Assembly: GCA_963772225.1 (NCBI GenBank)
Contig: CAVYWD010000011.1
Coordinates: 1-64,000, forward strand
From: CAVYWD01 sp963772225
GTDB taxonomy: Bacteria > Myxococcota > Myxococcia > Myxococcales > UBA5297
Reading direction: 5' to 3'
DNA length: 64,000 nt
The notes under the pieces were generated by a model. That model saw only the letters and a program-made list of their open reading frames with translations. It ran no database searches and was not told the origin of the DNA. The position numbers and the translations under genes are program-made. This document shows, piece by piece, positions 25,021-33,679 of the stretch (position 1 is the first letter of the stretch; the number at the start of each line of letters is the position of its first letter).

Positions 25021-26197
25021 ATCGTTCGCCTCGAAGCTCTGGGACTTCTTCACCTCCCTGAAGGTCACCATCGCCTGCCTCGCGGCGCTGATGCTGCTCG
25101 TGGTGGCCTGCACGCTGGCGCAGGTCGACCTGGGCACCCTGGGCGCCGTGGACGCGTTCATGCGCACCTGGGTCGTCGTGTGGCGCGTGCCGCGGACCGA
25201 CCTCGCCCTGCCCGTCTTTCCGGGCGGCGCCGCGGTGGGCTTGGTCCTCATTCTCAACCTGGCGGCCGCGCAGCTCCGTCGGCTGGAGCTCTCCTGGAGG
25301 AAGTCGGGCCTGTGGGTCGCCCACGCCGGGCTGATACTCCTGGTGGCCGGGGAGTTCGTCACCAGCCTCGCGCAGATCGACACGCGCATGGCCATCGAGG
25401 TGGGGCAGACGAAGAACTACGTCGAGGCCGCGCGAGGCCTCGAGCTGGCGCTGATCGACGCCACCGCGCCCGACCACGACATGGTCTACGGCATCCCGGA
25501 GGCGCGCCTCGCTCGGGCTGAAGACATCGCCGTCCCCGGCACGCCGGTGACACTTCGGGTGAAGAAGTACCTGCGCAACTCGGACATGCGCATGCGGACC
25601 CCGCAGGATGCGCCCGCGCTCGCGACCATGGGCGTGGGTGCCAACGTCGCGGTATTCGAGCGGCCGCCGGTCGCCTCCGACGACGACCTGAACCGCGGGG
25701 CGGCCTTCGTCGAGCCCATGGCGGGCGGCAAGAGCTACGGCGTCTGGCTCGCCTCGAACGCGCTGGGCTCGCCCCAGTCGTTCATCCACGAGGGGCACAC
25801 CTACCAGCTCGCGCTCCGCCCGCAGCGCCTTTACCTGCCCTACTCGCTCACCCTCAAGAAGTTCAGCCACGACGTCTACGCCGGCACCGACATTCCGAAG
25901 AACTTCTCGAGCCTCGTGCATCTCTCCAACCCCGGCACCGGCGAGGAGCGGGACGTGCTCATCTACATGAACCAGCCGCTGCGCTACGACGGCAAGGCGT
26001 TCTACCAGGCGAGCTTCGGGAAGAACGACACCCTCTCCGTGCTGCAGGTGGTGCAGAACCCTGGCTGGCTCTTGCCCTACTTCTCCTGCGGCCTGGTCAC
26101 GCTGGGGCTCCTGGTGCACTTCACCCTCACCCTGTGGCGAAGCCAGAAGCGCTTGCAGAAGCGGGCGCAGCAGCGAGCCCGGGTCGTGGAGGCGTGA
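25013..26197 (+). CDS. resB: Cytochrome c biogenesis protein ResB/Ccs1
   Basis: A 394-residue membrane protein of system II cytochrome c maturation, which brings reduced apocytochrome and heme together outside the inner membrane. It opens L-W-D-F-F-T-S-L-K-V-T-I-A-C-L, a ResB hallmark. Helices lie at about 15-35, 68-90 and 97-115; a large periplasmic domain follows to about 335 (containing F-Y-Q-A-S-F-G), then a last helix and a basic C-terminal tail. TTG 25013 is the best start, overlapping the upstream lipoprotein by eight bases. resC follows one base after the stop. Confidence 0.85.
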   Translation: MNESFASKLWDFFTSLKVTIACLAALMLLVVACTLAQVDLGTLGAVDAFMRTWVVVWRVPRTDLALPVFPGGAAVGLVLILNLAAAQLRRLELSWRKSGLWVAHAGLILLVAGEFVTSLAQIDTRMAIEVGQTKNYVEAARGLELALIDATAPDHDMVYGIPEARLARAEDIAVPGTPVTLRVKKYLRNSDMRMRTPQDAPALATMGVGANVAVFERPPVASDDDLNRGAAFVEPMAGGKSYGVWLASNALGSPQSFIHEGHTYQLALRPQRLYLPYSLTLKKFSHDVYAGTDIPKNFSSLVHLSNPGTGEERDVLIYMNQPLRYDGKAFYQASFGKNDTLSVLQVVQNPGWLLPYFSCGLVTLGLLVHFTLTLWRSQKRLQKRAQQRARVVEA

Positions 26198-26198
26198 C

Positions 26199-27983
26199 AT
26201 GAGCACCTCGAAGGTCTTCCCGTGGCTCTTGGGCGGCTTGGCGATCCTCGCGAGCGCCGCCTCCCTGGCTCCGCCGGCGAAAGTCCGCGGCTTCGACGTC
26301 GACGCGTTCGGGCAGCTCCCTGTCTTGGAGGGAGGACGGGTGAAGCCCGTCGACTCCATCGCGCGAAACGCGCTGCTCATGATCCGCGGCCGTCAGACCT
26401 ACCAAGACGCAGACCGCACCGCCGGCGCGGACGAGTGGCTGCTCGACCTGATGTTCCGGCCCGACGTGGCCGACAACCAGAAGGTCTTCGTCATCAACGA
26501 CCCCGACGTGCTGGGGCTCATCGGCCTGAAGCAGACGCCTGAGAAATACTTCTCGTTCAACGCGCTCGGCCCTCACCTCGAGGAGATCCAGCGCCAGCAC
26601 AACGCCGCGCAGGGTGTCGAGGCCAAGCAGCGCACGCGATTCCAGGGCGCCGTCATCAACCTGTTCGAGCGGCTCTACACCTACTATCGGCTCAAGAACA
26701 CCATGCAGGCCGACCGGCCGCTGGCCGACGAGCTCGCCGCGCGCTCCGCGGGCGGCGGACCTGAGCGGGCGCAGGCAGTCGCTCAGCTCGCTTACTTCCG
26801 ACCGCTGCCCCCGCCGGCGGGGCAGAGCGGCGACCGGTGGCGGAATCCGGGAGAGGCTCTCATCGGCGGCACGGGCGACCCCGGCCTGGCGCCCCTGGCG
26901 CGCCTCGGCGCGGCCTGGGCCGCGGGCGACCCCGCCGCGTTCGGCGGCGCGGTCGCGGACATGAAGGCCGTCAGCGCCGCGGTGCGCCCGGACGCCGTTC
27001 GACTGGCGAAGCAAGAAGTGCTCTTCAACCGCGCCCAGCCCTTCTACGTCGGCATGGTGCTGTACGTGGTCGCGCTCCTTATTGTCTTCGTCTCCTGGCT
27101 CTGGAAGCCGGCCCTCCTGCAGCGGGCGGCCTTCGCGCTCCTCGCCGCCGGAGCACTGGTCCACACCGCGGGCCTCGCCTCTCGCGTGATCCTCCAGGGG
27201 CGCCCGCCGGTCACGAACCTCTACTCCTCGGCCGTGTTCGTGGGCTGGGGCGCGGTCATCCTGGGGCTGATCGCCGAGCGCCTCTATCGCAAGGGCTTCG
27301 CCACGGCCTTCGCGTCCGTCATCGGCTTCACCACCCTCCTCATCGCCGATTACCTGGGCGCCGACGGCGACACCATGGAGATGATGCGCGCCGTCCTCGA
27401 CTCGAACTTCTGGCTGGCGACCCACGTGGTGACCATCACCATCGGCTACAGCGCCACGTTCTTGGCCGGCGCCATCGCCATCGGCTACGGGCTCCGCGAG
27501 CACCTGGCGCCGAAGCTGGACCCCGAGACGACCCAGGCCATGGGCTCCATGGCCTACGGGATCATCTCCTTCGCGCTCCTCTTCAGCTTCGTCGGGACGG
27601 TGCTCGGCGGCATCTGGGCCGATCAGTCCTGGGGCCGGTTCTGGGGATGGGACCCGAAGGAGAACGGCGCGCTGCTCATCGTCCTCTGGAACGCCATCAT
27701 CCTGCACGCGCGCTGGGCCGGCTACGCCCGCGAGCGGGGCATCATGGCCATGGCCATCGTGGGCAACATCATCACCAGCCTGTCGTGGTTCGGCGTCAAC
27801 ATGCTGGGCGTCGGCCTCCACTCGTACGGCTTCATGGACAAGGCCTTCTGGGCGCTCTCCGGGTTCATCGGCACCCAGCTCTTCTTCCTCGCGCTCTGCC
27901 TCGTGCCCCGGCGGATTCTTCGGGGAGCCGAGGGCGGGCCGCCGGCCTCGGCGCGCGCGGCCCCATCTCATCCGGCGCCGTAG
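26199..27983 (+). CDS. resC: Cytochrome c biogenesis protein ResC/CcsA
   Basis: A 594-residue heme-handling partner of ResB. The N-terminal ~280 residues form a periplasmic domain (opening after a helix with G-R-V-K-P-V-D-S-I-A-R), as in longer ResC/CcsA proteins of delta-proteobacteria. The C-terminal half has about eight helices and the WWD-type heme-binding motif W-G-R-F-W-G-W-D-P-K-E near residue 480. Conserved His residues flank it (T-H-V-V-T-I-T and H-S-Y-G-F). With resB it forms a complete system II CcsBA synthetase for the c-type cytochromes encoded at 29.1-32.3 kb. From 27984 to 28060 nothing is seen. Confidence 0.88.
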   Translation: MSTSKVFPWLLGGLAILASAASLAPPAKVRGFDVDAFGQLPVLEGGRVKPVDSIARNALLMIRGRQTYQDADRTAGADEWLLDLMFRPDVADNQKVFVINDPDVLGLIGLKQTPEKYFSFNALGPHLEEIQRQHNAAQGVEAKQRTRFQGAVINLFERLYTYYRLKNTMQADRPLADELAARSAGGGPERAQAVAQLAYFRPLPPPAGQSGDRWRNPGEALIGGTGDPGLAPLARLGAAWAAGDPAAFGGAVADMKAVSAAVRPDAVRLAKQEVLFNRAQPFYVGMVLYVVALLIVFVSWLWKPALLQRAAFALLAAGALVHTAGLASRVILQGRPPVTNLYSSAVFVGWGAVILGLIAERLYRKGFATAFASVIGFTTLLIADYLGADGDTMEMMRAVLDSNFWLATHVVTITIGYSATFLAGAIAIGYGLREHLAPKLDPETTQAMGSMAYGIISFALLFSFVGTVLGGIWADQSWGRFWGWDPKENGALLIVLWNAIILHARWAGYARERGIMAMAIVGNIITSLSWFGVNMLGVGLHSYGFMDKAFWALSGFIGTQLFFLALCLVPRRILRGAEGGPPASARAAPSHPAP

Positions 27984-28066
27984 GCCGTAGCGCCCCCGCG
28001 CTCCTCGTCGCGAAAGTTGCGCCCCCGCTCGCGGGCCGCGCCGCCCCGCGGCATCGCATCACGTTC

Positions 28067-28092
28067 AATCAGTAGCGCTGGATGCTCTGATT
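28067..28092 (+). promoter_or_regulatory. Candidate LysR-type operator
   Basis: AATCAG (28067-28072) and CTGATT (28087-28092) form an inverted repeat with a 14-base centre, 22 bases upstream of the LysR start. Autoregulated LysR proteins bind interrupted dyads of this kind, though the classic T-N11-A spacing is not exact. Confidence 0.35.
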
Positions 28093-28113
28093 AGGCGGTG
28101 TTATCCTCGCAGA

Positions 28114-29040
28114 ATGCGCGACGCGACCGTGCGGCAGCTTCAGGTGCTGGTGACCGTGGCCAAGCACCTCTCGTTCACGCGCGCCGCGGAGCGGCTGCAC
28201 CTCACCCAACCGGCCGTCTCCATGCAGATGAAGGCGCTGGAGCGCAGCGCCGGCATGCCGCTCGTCGAGCGGGTCGGGAGAGGCATCGCGCTGACCGAGG
28301 CCGGCCGCGAGATGGTCCGCCACGCCGAGGCGGTGCTCCACTCCCTCCAGGACGCCGAGGAGGCGCTGGCCTCTCTGCGCGGCTTGAAGACGGGCCGGGT
28401 GTCCATCGCGGCGGTGAGCACCTCGAAGTACTTCGCGCCCAAGCTCCTCTCGCTCTTCTCGCGCAAGCACCCCGACGTGGAGCTCAAGCTGGCCGTGAGC
28501 AACCGGGACGCGGTGATCCAGGTGCTCATGGACAACGACGTGGACCTGGCCATCATGGGCACGCCGCCCCCGCACCTGGAAACCACGGCGTTTCGGTTCG
28601 CCAAACACCCGCTGGTCATCATCGCGGCGCCCGACCACCCGCTCGCGGGGCGGCCGCGGGTCCCGGTGAAGGCGCTCGCGTCAGAGCCGTTCCTGGTGCG
28701 TGAGCCGGGCTCTGGCACGCGCGCGGCGATGGAGCGCTTCTTCGCCGAGCACCGGGTGCAGCCGGCCTCCACCACCGAGATCTCCAGCAACGAGACCATC
28801 AAGCAGGCGGTTATGGCCGGGATGGGGCTCTCGTTTCTCTCGCAGCACGCGGTGGGGCTGGAGCTCTCGCTCGGCGCGCTGACCCTCTTGAACGTCGAAG
28901 GCCTGCCGGTGGTGCGCGACTGGAACATCGTCCACCGGACCGAGAAGCGCCTCTCGCCCGCGGCCGAGGAGTTCAAGCATTTCATCCTGCGCGACGGGCG
29001 CGCCTTTCTCTCCGACTGGCCGGGCGCAAAGGCCGGCTGA
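28114..29040 (+). CDS. LysR-family transcriptional regulator, CbbR-like
   Basis: A 308-residue regulator. The winged helix-turn-helix is at residues 6-65 (L-S-F-T-R-A-A-E-R-L-H-L-T-Q-P-A-V-S-M-Q-M-K). The effector domain starts at about 92 (G-R-V-S-I-A-A-V-S-T-S-K-Y-F-A-P) in the style of CbbR/CysB-type regulators that respond to metabolites reflecting redox state. It sits between the cytochrome maturation genes and the tetraheme cytochrome operon, all on one strand, so it may control that operon. Coding ends cleanly with A-G-stop at 29040. Confidence 0.88.
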   Translation: MRDATVRQLQVLVTVAKHLSFTRAAERLHLTQPAVSMQMKALERSAGMPLVERVGRGIALTEAGREMVRHAEAVLHSLQDAEEALASLRGLKTGRVSIAAVSTSKYFAPKLLSLFSRKHPDVELKLAVSNRDAVIQVLMDNDVDLAIMGTPPPHLETTAFRFAKHPLVIIAAPDHPLAGRPRVPVKALASEPFLVREPGSGTRAAMERFFAEHRVQPASTTEISSNETIKQAVMAGMGLSFLSQHAVGLELSLGALTLLNVEGLPVVRDWNIVHRTEKRLSPAAEEFKHFILRDGRAFLSDWPGAKAG

Positions 29041-29056
29041 GCCACGCGATTCAGTT

Positions 29057-29088
29057 TTGTTTTTCGGGACTATCACAAGTACTTAGTG
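29057..29088 (+). promoter_or_regulatory. Candidate promoter and overlapping palindrome for the cytochrome operon
   Basis: TTGTTT (29057-29062) and TACTTA (29080-29085) are 17 bases apart, in an AT-rich island that is rare in this window. A near-palindrome CACAAGTACTTAGTG (29074-29088), with AAGTACTT perfect, covers the -10 box and could be a repressor or activator site. The tetraheme cytochrome starts at 29155. Confidence 0.45.
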
Positions 29089-29154
29089 TCCTCCCGGCTC
29101 CCGCTTCGCCACACTGGTCCGACATCTGCCGCGCGCGCGGGGCAGGAGGCCAGG

Positions 29155-29751
29155 GTGAGCTCGAGGTCCGCATGGCTTGCATGGGGAGTCGTGGCCCTGC
29201 TCGCGCCGGGTCGCGGCAATGCCCAGGAGCCGGACAAGCGCTCTGGCGCCGAGCTCGGCGCGTCGCCGGAAGGCGTGCAGGCCATCTCGCCGCCGTTCAG
29301 CGATGGCATCTTCCCGTGCAGCAGCTGCCACGACGACAACGACCCGCCGAACACCAAGCGTCGAAAGCTCACGAACCACTTCGAGCAGCAAGCCGTCTTC
29401 TCGCACGACGCCGAGCGCCGCTGGTGTCTGGATTGCCACGACCCGGTCAAACGGGACTTCTTGCACCTCTCGGACGGCGAGCGAATTCCGTTCACCGAGT
29501 CTTATCGCCTCTGCGGCCAATGCCACGGCGACAAGTACCGCGACTGGCGCGCGGGCATTCACGGGAAGCGCGTCGGCATGTGGGACGGGCCGAAGACCTA
29601 CTACCTCTGCGTCAACTGCCATAACCCGCATACGCCTCGCTTCAAAGGCGTCCAGGAGCTGCAGCTGCCCAAAGGAAAGCTGGTGGCCCCGACCCTGGAG
29701 CTGATGAAGCCCGAGCCCCGGCCCCTGCGGCCCGAGGAGATGCGGCGGTGA
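29155..29751 (+). CDS. Tetraheme c-type cytochrome
   Basis: A 198-residue exported protein with a signal peptide (cut near G-N-A-Q, about residue 24) and four CxxCH heme sites: C-S-S-C-H, C-L-D-C-H, C-G-Q-C-H and C-V-N-C-H at about residues 55, 91, 122 and 152. The style is that of small periplasmic multiheme electron carriers. GTG 29155 is chosen because AGGAGG lies six bases upstream; the frame is open from 29086, but that would precede the likely transcript start. It overlaps the Fe-S protein gene by four bases, so it is probably the electron-accepting or donating subunit of the complex encoded here. Confidence 0.88.
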   Translation: MSSRSAWLAWGVVALLAPGRGNAQEPDKRSGAELGASPEGVQAISPPFSDGIFPCSSCHDDNDPPNTKRRKLTNHFEQQAVFSHDAERRWCLDCHDPVKRDFLHLSDGERIPFTESYRLCGQCHGDKYRDWRAGIHGKRVGMWDGPKTYYLCVNCHNPHTPRFKGVQELQLPKGKLVAPTLELMKPEPRPLRPEEMRR

Positions 29752-30671
29752 GCGACGCCCTTCCCAACGGACCCCTGCCGTCCGCCGACCCGGCTTTCGA
29801 GCGGAGCCGGCGCCGCTTCCTTCGAAGCGCGGTCGCGCTGGCCGGGCTCGCCGGCTGCGGCGAGCTGAGCCTCGCGGACCTCTTGCGCAAGCGCTTCAAG
29901 GAGCTAGACCCCAGCGAGGTGAAGCGGGTCCTCGAGCAAATCGAGGCCAAGAACCTGCAGCGCTTCAACAAGGCCACCCATGTCTCCGCCCAGGGGCCGC
30001 GGGACGGTGTCTTGTTCGGCTACGGCCTGGACCTTTCGCGCTGCATCGGCTGCCGGCGCTGCGTCTATGCCTGCGTCAAGGAGAACAACCCGTCGCGCGC
30101 CTCTCCGCAGATTCATTGGATCCGCGTTCTGGAGATGGAAAAGGAGCACGGCGTCGACCTGTCCCACGCCGAGCTGTATTACGACCCGGCCACCGTCCCT
30201 CAGCCGGGGAAGTTCTATTTCCCGGTGCAGTGCCAGCAGTGCCGAAATCCGCCCTGCGTCAAGTCGTGCCCGGCGCAAGCCACCTGGAAGGAGGAGGACG
30301 GCATCGTCGTCGTCGACTACGACTGGTGCATCGGCTGCCGCTGCTGCATGGCGGCCTGCCCCTACGGCGCGCGCCACTTCAACTTGGCGACGCCCACGCT
30401 CTCGGCACAGGAGCTCAACCCCGAGCAGCACTACCTGGGCAACCGGCCGCGCCCCAAGGGCGTGGTGGAGAAATGCACCTTTTGCATCCAGCGCGTGCGG
30501 CAGGGGCGATACCCGGCGTGCCTGGAGGTCTGCCCGGTCGGCGCGCGCAAGTTCGGCAACCTGCTCGACCCCGAGAGCGAGATTCGCCGGGTCATGGAGA
30601 CCAAGCGCGTCTTCGTCTTCAAGGAGGAGCTGGCGACCCATCCGCAGTTCTACTATTTCTATTCGACCTGA
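29748..30671 (+). CDS. Tat-exported Fe-S protein with four [4Fe-4S] clusters
   Basis: A 307-residue protein of the HybA/DmsB/NrfC type. A twin-arginine signal (R-R-R-F-L-R-S) lies at about residues 20-27. Four Cys groups follow: C-I-G-C-R-R-C-V-Y-A-C, C-Q-Q-C-R-N-P-P-C-V-K-S-C-P, C-I-G-C-R-C-C-M-A-A-C-P and C-T-F-C-x11-C-x3-C-P. These pass electrons between a periplasmic partner and the membrane subunit. It starts at the GTG overlapping the tetraheme stop (GTGA). The NrfD-like gene follows after 15 bases. No molybdopterin catalytic subunit is encoded nearby, which points to a quinol-cytochrome module rather than a typical molybdoenzyme. Confidence 0.9.
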   Translation: MSDALPNGPLPSADPAFERSRRRFLRSAVALAGLAGCGELSLADLLRKRFKELDPSEVKRVLEQIEAKNLQRFNKATHVSAQGPRDGVLFGYGLDLSRCIGCRRCVYACVKENNPSRASPQIHWIRVLEMEKEHGVDLSHAELYYDPATVPQPGKFYFPVQCQQCRNPPCVKSCPAQATWKEEDGIVVVDYDWCIGCRCCMAACPYGARHFNLATPTLSAQELNPEQHYLGNRPRPKGVVEKCTFCIQRVRQGRYPACLEVCPVGARKFGNLLDPESEIRRVMETKRVFVFKEELATHPQFYYFYST

Positions 30672-30686
30672 ACCCCAGGGGAACGC

Positions 30687-32288
30687 GTGGCCGGTATTCT
30701 TCGATTCGTTCGAGGTTGCGCCCGGCAGATCGTGACCGGCAGCTGGGCCTATTACGCCTGGCTCGCGGCGCTGGGCGCCGCCATCGCCATCGGCGCTGCG
30801 GCATACTCCCGCCAATGGCAGTCAGGCCTCATCGTCACCAATATTCGAGACCAGGTCTCTTGGGCCTTCTACATCTCGAACTTCACGTTCCTGGTCGGCG
30901 TGGCGGCGGCCTCGGTGCTGCTGGTCATCCCCGCCTACCTCTACCACTGGGGGCCCATCAAGGAGGTGGTCCTCCTGGGCGAGCTCCTGGCCATCTCCGC
31001 ATTGATGATGTGCTTGCTCTTCGTCATGGCGGACATGGGGAGACCGGACCGGGCGCTGCACATCGCGCCGCTGCTCGGGACGCCGAATTGGCCGCGCTCC
31101 CTGCTGACCTGGGACGCCATGGTCCTCAACGTCTACCTCTTCCTCAACCTCGCCGTCGTCATCTACATCCTCTATTGCGCGTATGAAGCGCGCGAGGTGA
31201 ACAAGAAGATCCTGGTGCCGCTCGTGCTGGTCTCCATTCCGGTCGCGGTGAGCACGCACACGGTCACCGCCTTCCTCTACAACGGCATGGCGGCGCGGCC
31301 CTATTGGAACTCGTCCATCCTCGCCCCGCGATTCCTCGCCTCCGCCTTCTGCTCGGGTCCGGCGGTGATGCTCATCCTGTTCCAGATCCTGCGAAAGACG
31401 GCGCGCATCCCCATCAAGGATCAGGCGATCTGGAAGATCGCCGAATTGATGGCGTACGCCATGTTCATCAACCTGTTCCTGTTGGGCGCGGAGATCTTCA
31501 AGGAATTCTATTCCGCCACGCAGGAGCTCCGATACACGCAGTATTACTGGTTCGGGATCGGCGAGCACAAGGCGCTGGTGCCCTACGCGTGGTTCGCGCT
31601 CACTTGCAACCTCACGGCCTTCGTCATCTTCCTCGTTCCTCCTCTCCGGCAGAACCGGGTGACGCTCAACCTTGGATGTCTGCTGATCTGGGCGGGCGTC
31701 TACGTCGAAAAGGGCGTCGGGCTGGTCATCCCCGGAATGACCCCGGACACCCTCGGCGAGATCTACGAGTATCGCCCCACCGGCACCGAGTGGTCGGTCG
31801 CCCTGGGGATCTTCGGAATCGGATTTCTCGTCTTCACCGTCCTCGTCAAGGTGTCAGTGCCCATGCTGGTGGGCACGTTCCACTCGACTCATCCGGCGCC
31901 GGCGACTCCCTTGCCGGCTCAACCCGAGAATCGTCGGCTCTGCGGCGGTCGGCCCGGCGGTTCCCCATTCCACTGGAGGCTCACCATGAAGCACCTCGCG
32001 CTCACCCTCACCCTCGCCTTCCTCTGCGCCTCGCTCCCTGCGTTCGCCGCCGATTCAAAGGAGGTCTTCACCGCCAACTGCGCGGGCTGCCACGGCCCCG
32101 ACGGCAAGGGGCAGAGCAAGATGGGGAAGAAGCTCAAGGTCAAGGACCTGGCCGGGACCAAGCTCAGCTCAGCCGAGATCGAGACCTTGGTCTCCGGCGG
32201 CAAAGGCAAGATGACAGCCTTCGGCAAGGCGCTCACCCCCGAGCAGATCTCGGCCGTCGCGGCCTTCGTGAAGGCCGGCCTCAAGTAG
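30687..32288 (+). CDS. NrfD/HybB-like quinol-interacting membrane subunit, in frame with a cytochrome c
   Basis: The open frame is 533 residues. Residues 1 to about 410 are an NrfD/PsrC-type membrane protein with about 10 helices (S-W-A-F-Y-I-S-N-F-T-F-L-V-G near residue 54, D-M-G-R-P-D-R-A near 113), which binds menaquinol in related complexes. The frame then runs with no stop through a Pro-rich linker into a signal-like segment and a monoheme cytochrome c domain at residues about 434-533 (C-A-G-C-H). An internal ATG at 31986 with its own ribosome site may produce the cytochrome separately. GTG 30687 has AGGGGA upstream. With the Fe-S and tetraheme proteins it likely forms a Qrc- or Act-like membrane oxidoreductase. 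Confidence 0.8.
   Translation: MAGILRFVRGCARQIVTGSWAYYAWLAALGAAIAIGAAAYSRQWQSGLIVTNIRDQVSWAFYISNFTFLVGVAAASVLLVIPAYLYHWGPIKEVVLLGELLAISALMMCLLFVMADMGRPDRALHIAPLLGTPNWPRSLLTWDAMVLNVYLFLNLAVVIYILYCAYEAREVNKKILVPLVLVSIPVAVSTHTVTAFLYNGMAARPYWNSSILAPRFLASAFCSGPAVMLILFQILRKTARIPIKDQAIWKIAELMAYAMFINLFLLGAEIFKEFYSATQELRYTQYYWFGIGEHKALVPYAWFALTCNLTAFVIFLVPPLRQNRVTLNLGCLLIWAGVYVEKGVGLVIPGMTPDTLGEIYEYRPTGTEWSVALGIFGIGFLVFTVLVKVSVPMLVGTFHSTHPAPATPLPAQPENRRLCGGRPGGSPFHWRLTMKHLALTLTLAFLCASLPAFAADSKEVFTANCAGCHGPDGKGQSKMGKKLKVKDLAGTKLSSAEIETLVSGGKGKMTAFGKALTPEQISAVAAFVKAGLK
31986..32288 (+). CDS. Monoheme cytochrome c from an internal start
   Basis: ATG 31986 is preceded by TGGAGG at 31974-31979 (six-base spacing) and begins a classic Sec signal (M-K-H-L-A-L, core L-T-L-A-F-L-C-A-S-L, cut after F-A-A). 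The 77-residue mature part has C-A-G-C-H-G-P-D-G-K-G and a Met-containing C-terminal half (K-G-K-M-T-A-F-G-K), as in class I cytochromes c. It lies in the same frame as the NrfD-like gene with no stop between. Separate translation seems more likely than a true fusion, but both are possible. Confidence 0.6.
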   Translation: MKHLALTLTLAFLCASLPAFAADSKEVFTANCAGCHGPDGKGQSKMGKKLKVKDLAGTKLSSAEIETLVSGGKGKMTAFGKALTPEQISAVAAFVKAGLK

Positions 32289-32309
32289 CGCCCGGCTGGC
32301 CGCCGGGCG
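32289..32309 (+). terminator. Strong GC hairpin after the cytochrome operon
   Basis: CGCCCGGC-TGGCC-GCCGGGCG forms an eight-pair stem directly after the TAG stop. No T tract follows, but its position fits an operon end. Confidence 0.5.
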
Positions 32310-32401
32310 GGTGCGCTGGCCCGCGCCCGGCGGGCTGCTTGTCCGGCGCGTCCGGCAGAAGCCCGCTGCCTCTCGCCCCTCGGGCGGACTAGCATGCAGC
32401 G

Positions 32402-33679
32402 GTGAGCTCCGGGATCAACGCCCTCGCCGTTCCCCTCCTCGCCGGCATCGCCTTGGCTGGGTGCGACCGAGCAGAGCTCGGCGCGCGAGCGGCCGGCGTC
32501 GGCACCCTGGGGCCGCCGGCGCTCTTCCGCGCCCTTCGGAGCAAGCAAGTCGCGGTGGTCGACGTGCGCGCCCCGGAGCGCTACGCCCTGGGGCACATCC
32601 CCGGCGCGCTCTCGGTCCCGGCCGATCGCCTCGACGGGTTCTTCTCCTCTGCGGTGCCGACGCTGCCGGTCGTCGCCGTCTGTGACGACGGCCTCTTGTC
32701 GCTTCGCGCCGCCGCCGTCGCCGCTCGCCACGGGCGCAGCCCGGTTCTGAGCCTGAGCGGCGGCATGGAGCGCTGGCGCCAGGACGGCCTGCCGGTGGAG
32801 ACCGGCGCGGGAACAGCCTGGCCGCCCTCGCCGCCCCCTGCATCCTCTGCGTCGCGCTTCGCCCAGTGGATGCTCGTCGCCGCCGCCTTCGTCGTGAAGC
32901 CCGCCTACATGCTCCTCGCGCTGGCGCTGGCGTTCGTTCTGCGAGGGACGCTCGCCCCCAACCTTCGCCTCGTGCGCGACTCGCTCCTCGTCTTCTTCGC
33001 CGGCGAGGCCCTCTGCGCGCTCAACTACTTCGCGGCCGCGGGCGGGAGCGACGCGCTGGAGCTGGGCCACGACTTGGGGATGGTCGCCGCGAATGCGCTG
33101 CTCCCCTATGCCCTGTTCGACCTGGCCGACAGACGCGTCCTGCATCTGACCGCGCCCGCCAGCCCGTGCCTCGCCGTGCGCTTCTGCGGCCGCTGCTTCA
33201 AGCGGGAGCCCGCTCCCTGCGGCCCGCATCGGCTCTTTCTGACCGCCGTGCCGATCCTGGCGCTCGTCTCGCTCATCCCTCTCTGTCTTCCGCTCCAGGC
33301 CGGTGAGGTTCGCGTCGCGGTCCTGGGCACCGAAGTCGCCTACGCCCAGAGCCTCCTGCTCGAGCTGGTGCAGTTCCGGCTCTTCCCGCTGCTCGCGGCC
33401 GCCGGCTATCTCCTCGCGCTGGCGATGCTCGCCCTGGGCGCGCGATGGACGCGCAAAGCCGCGCTCCCTTTCTTCGCGGCCCTGGGAATGTCCAGCTTTG
33501 CGCTGATGCGCTTTGCGCTCACCCGCGCGTTCTCGTCCAGCCCGCTCTGGGCGGACGTCTGGGAGGAGCTCACCGAGCTCGCGGCGATCGGCGCGGTGGG
33601 AGCGCTGCTCTGGATCTTCCGAGCGCAGTTCGGCCTGGCGCGGGGCTCGGCTCCCGCCGAGGAAAGCGCGCCGCCGTGA
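32402..33679 (+). CDS. Rhodanese domain fused to a multi-helix membrane domain
   Basis: A 425-residue protein. After a lipobox-like signal (A-L-A-G-C, residue about 21), residues 30-135 are a rhodanese domain: V-V-D-V-R-A-P-E-R-Y-A-L-G-H-I-P-G-A and the active-site loop starting V-A-V-C-D-D-G. Residues about 150-410 have about six helices with a soluble loop holding Cys in C-L-A-V-R-F-C-G-R-C-F, which could bind metal or react with sulfur. The pairing suggests sulfur or redox handling at the membrane, perhaps tied to the cytochrome module upstream. GTG 32402 is the start. No close family is recognised for the membrane part. Confidence 0.7.
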   Translation: MSSGINALAVPLLAGIALAGCDRAELGARAAGVGTLGPPALFRALRSKQVAVVDVRAPERYALGHIPGALSVPADRLDGFFSSAVPTLPVVAVCDDGLLSLRAAAVAARHGRSPVLSLSGGMERWRQDGLPVETGAGTAWPPSPPPASSASRFAQWMLVAAAFVVKPAYMLLALALAFVLRGTLAPNLRLVRDSLLVFFAGEALCALNYFAAAGGSDALELGHDLGMVAANALLPYALFDLADRRVLHLTAPASPCLAVRFCGRCFKREPAPCGPHRLFLTAVPILALVSLIPLCLPLQAGEVRVAVLGTEVAYAQSLLLELVQFRLFPLLAAAGYLLALAMLALGARWTRKAALPFFAALGMSSFALMRFALTRAFSSSPLWADVWEELTELAAIGAVGALLWIFRAQFGLARGSAPAEESAPP

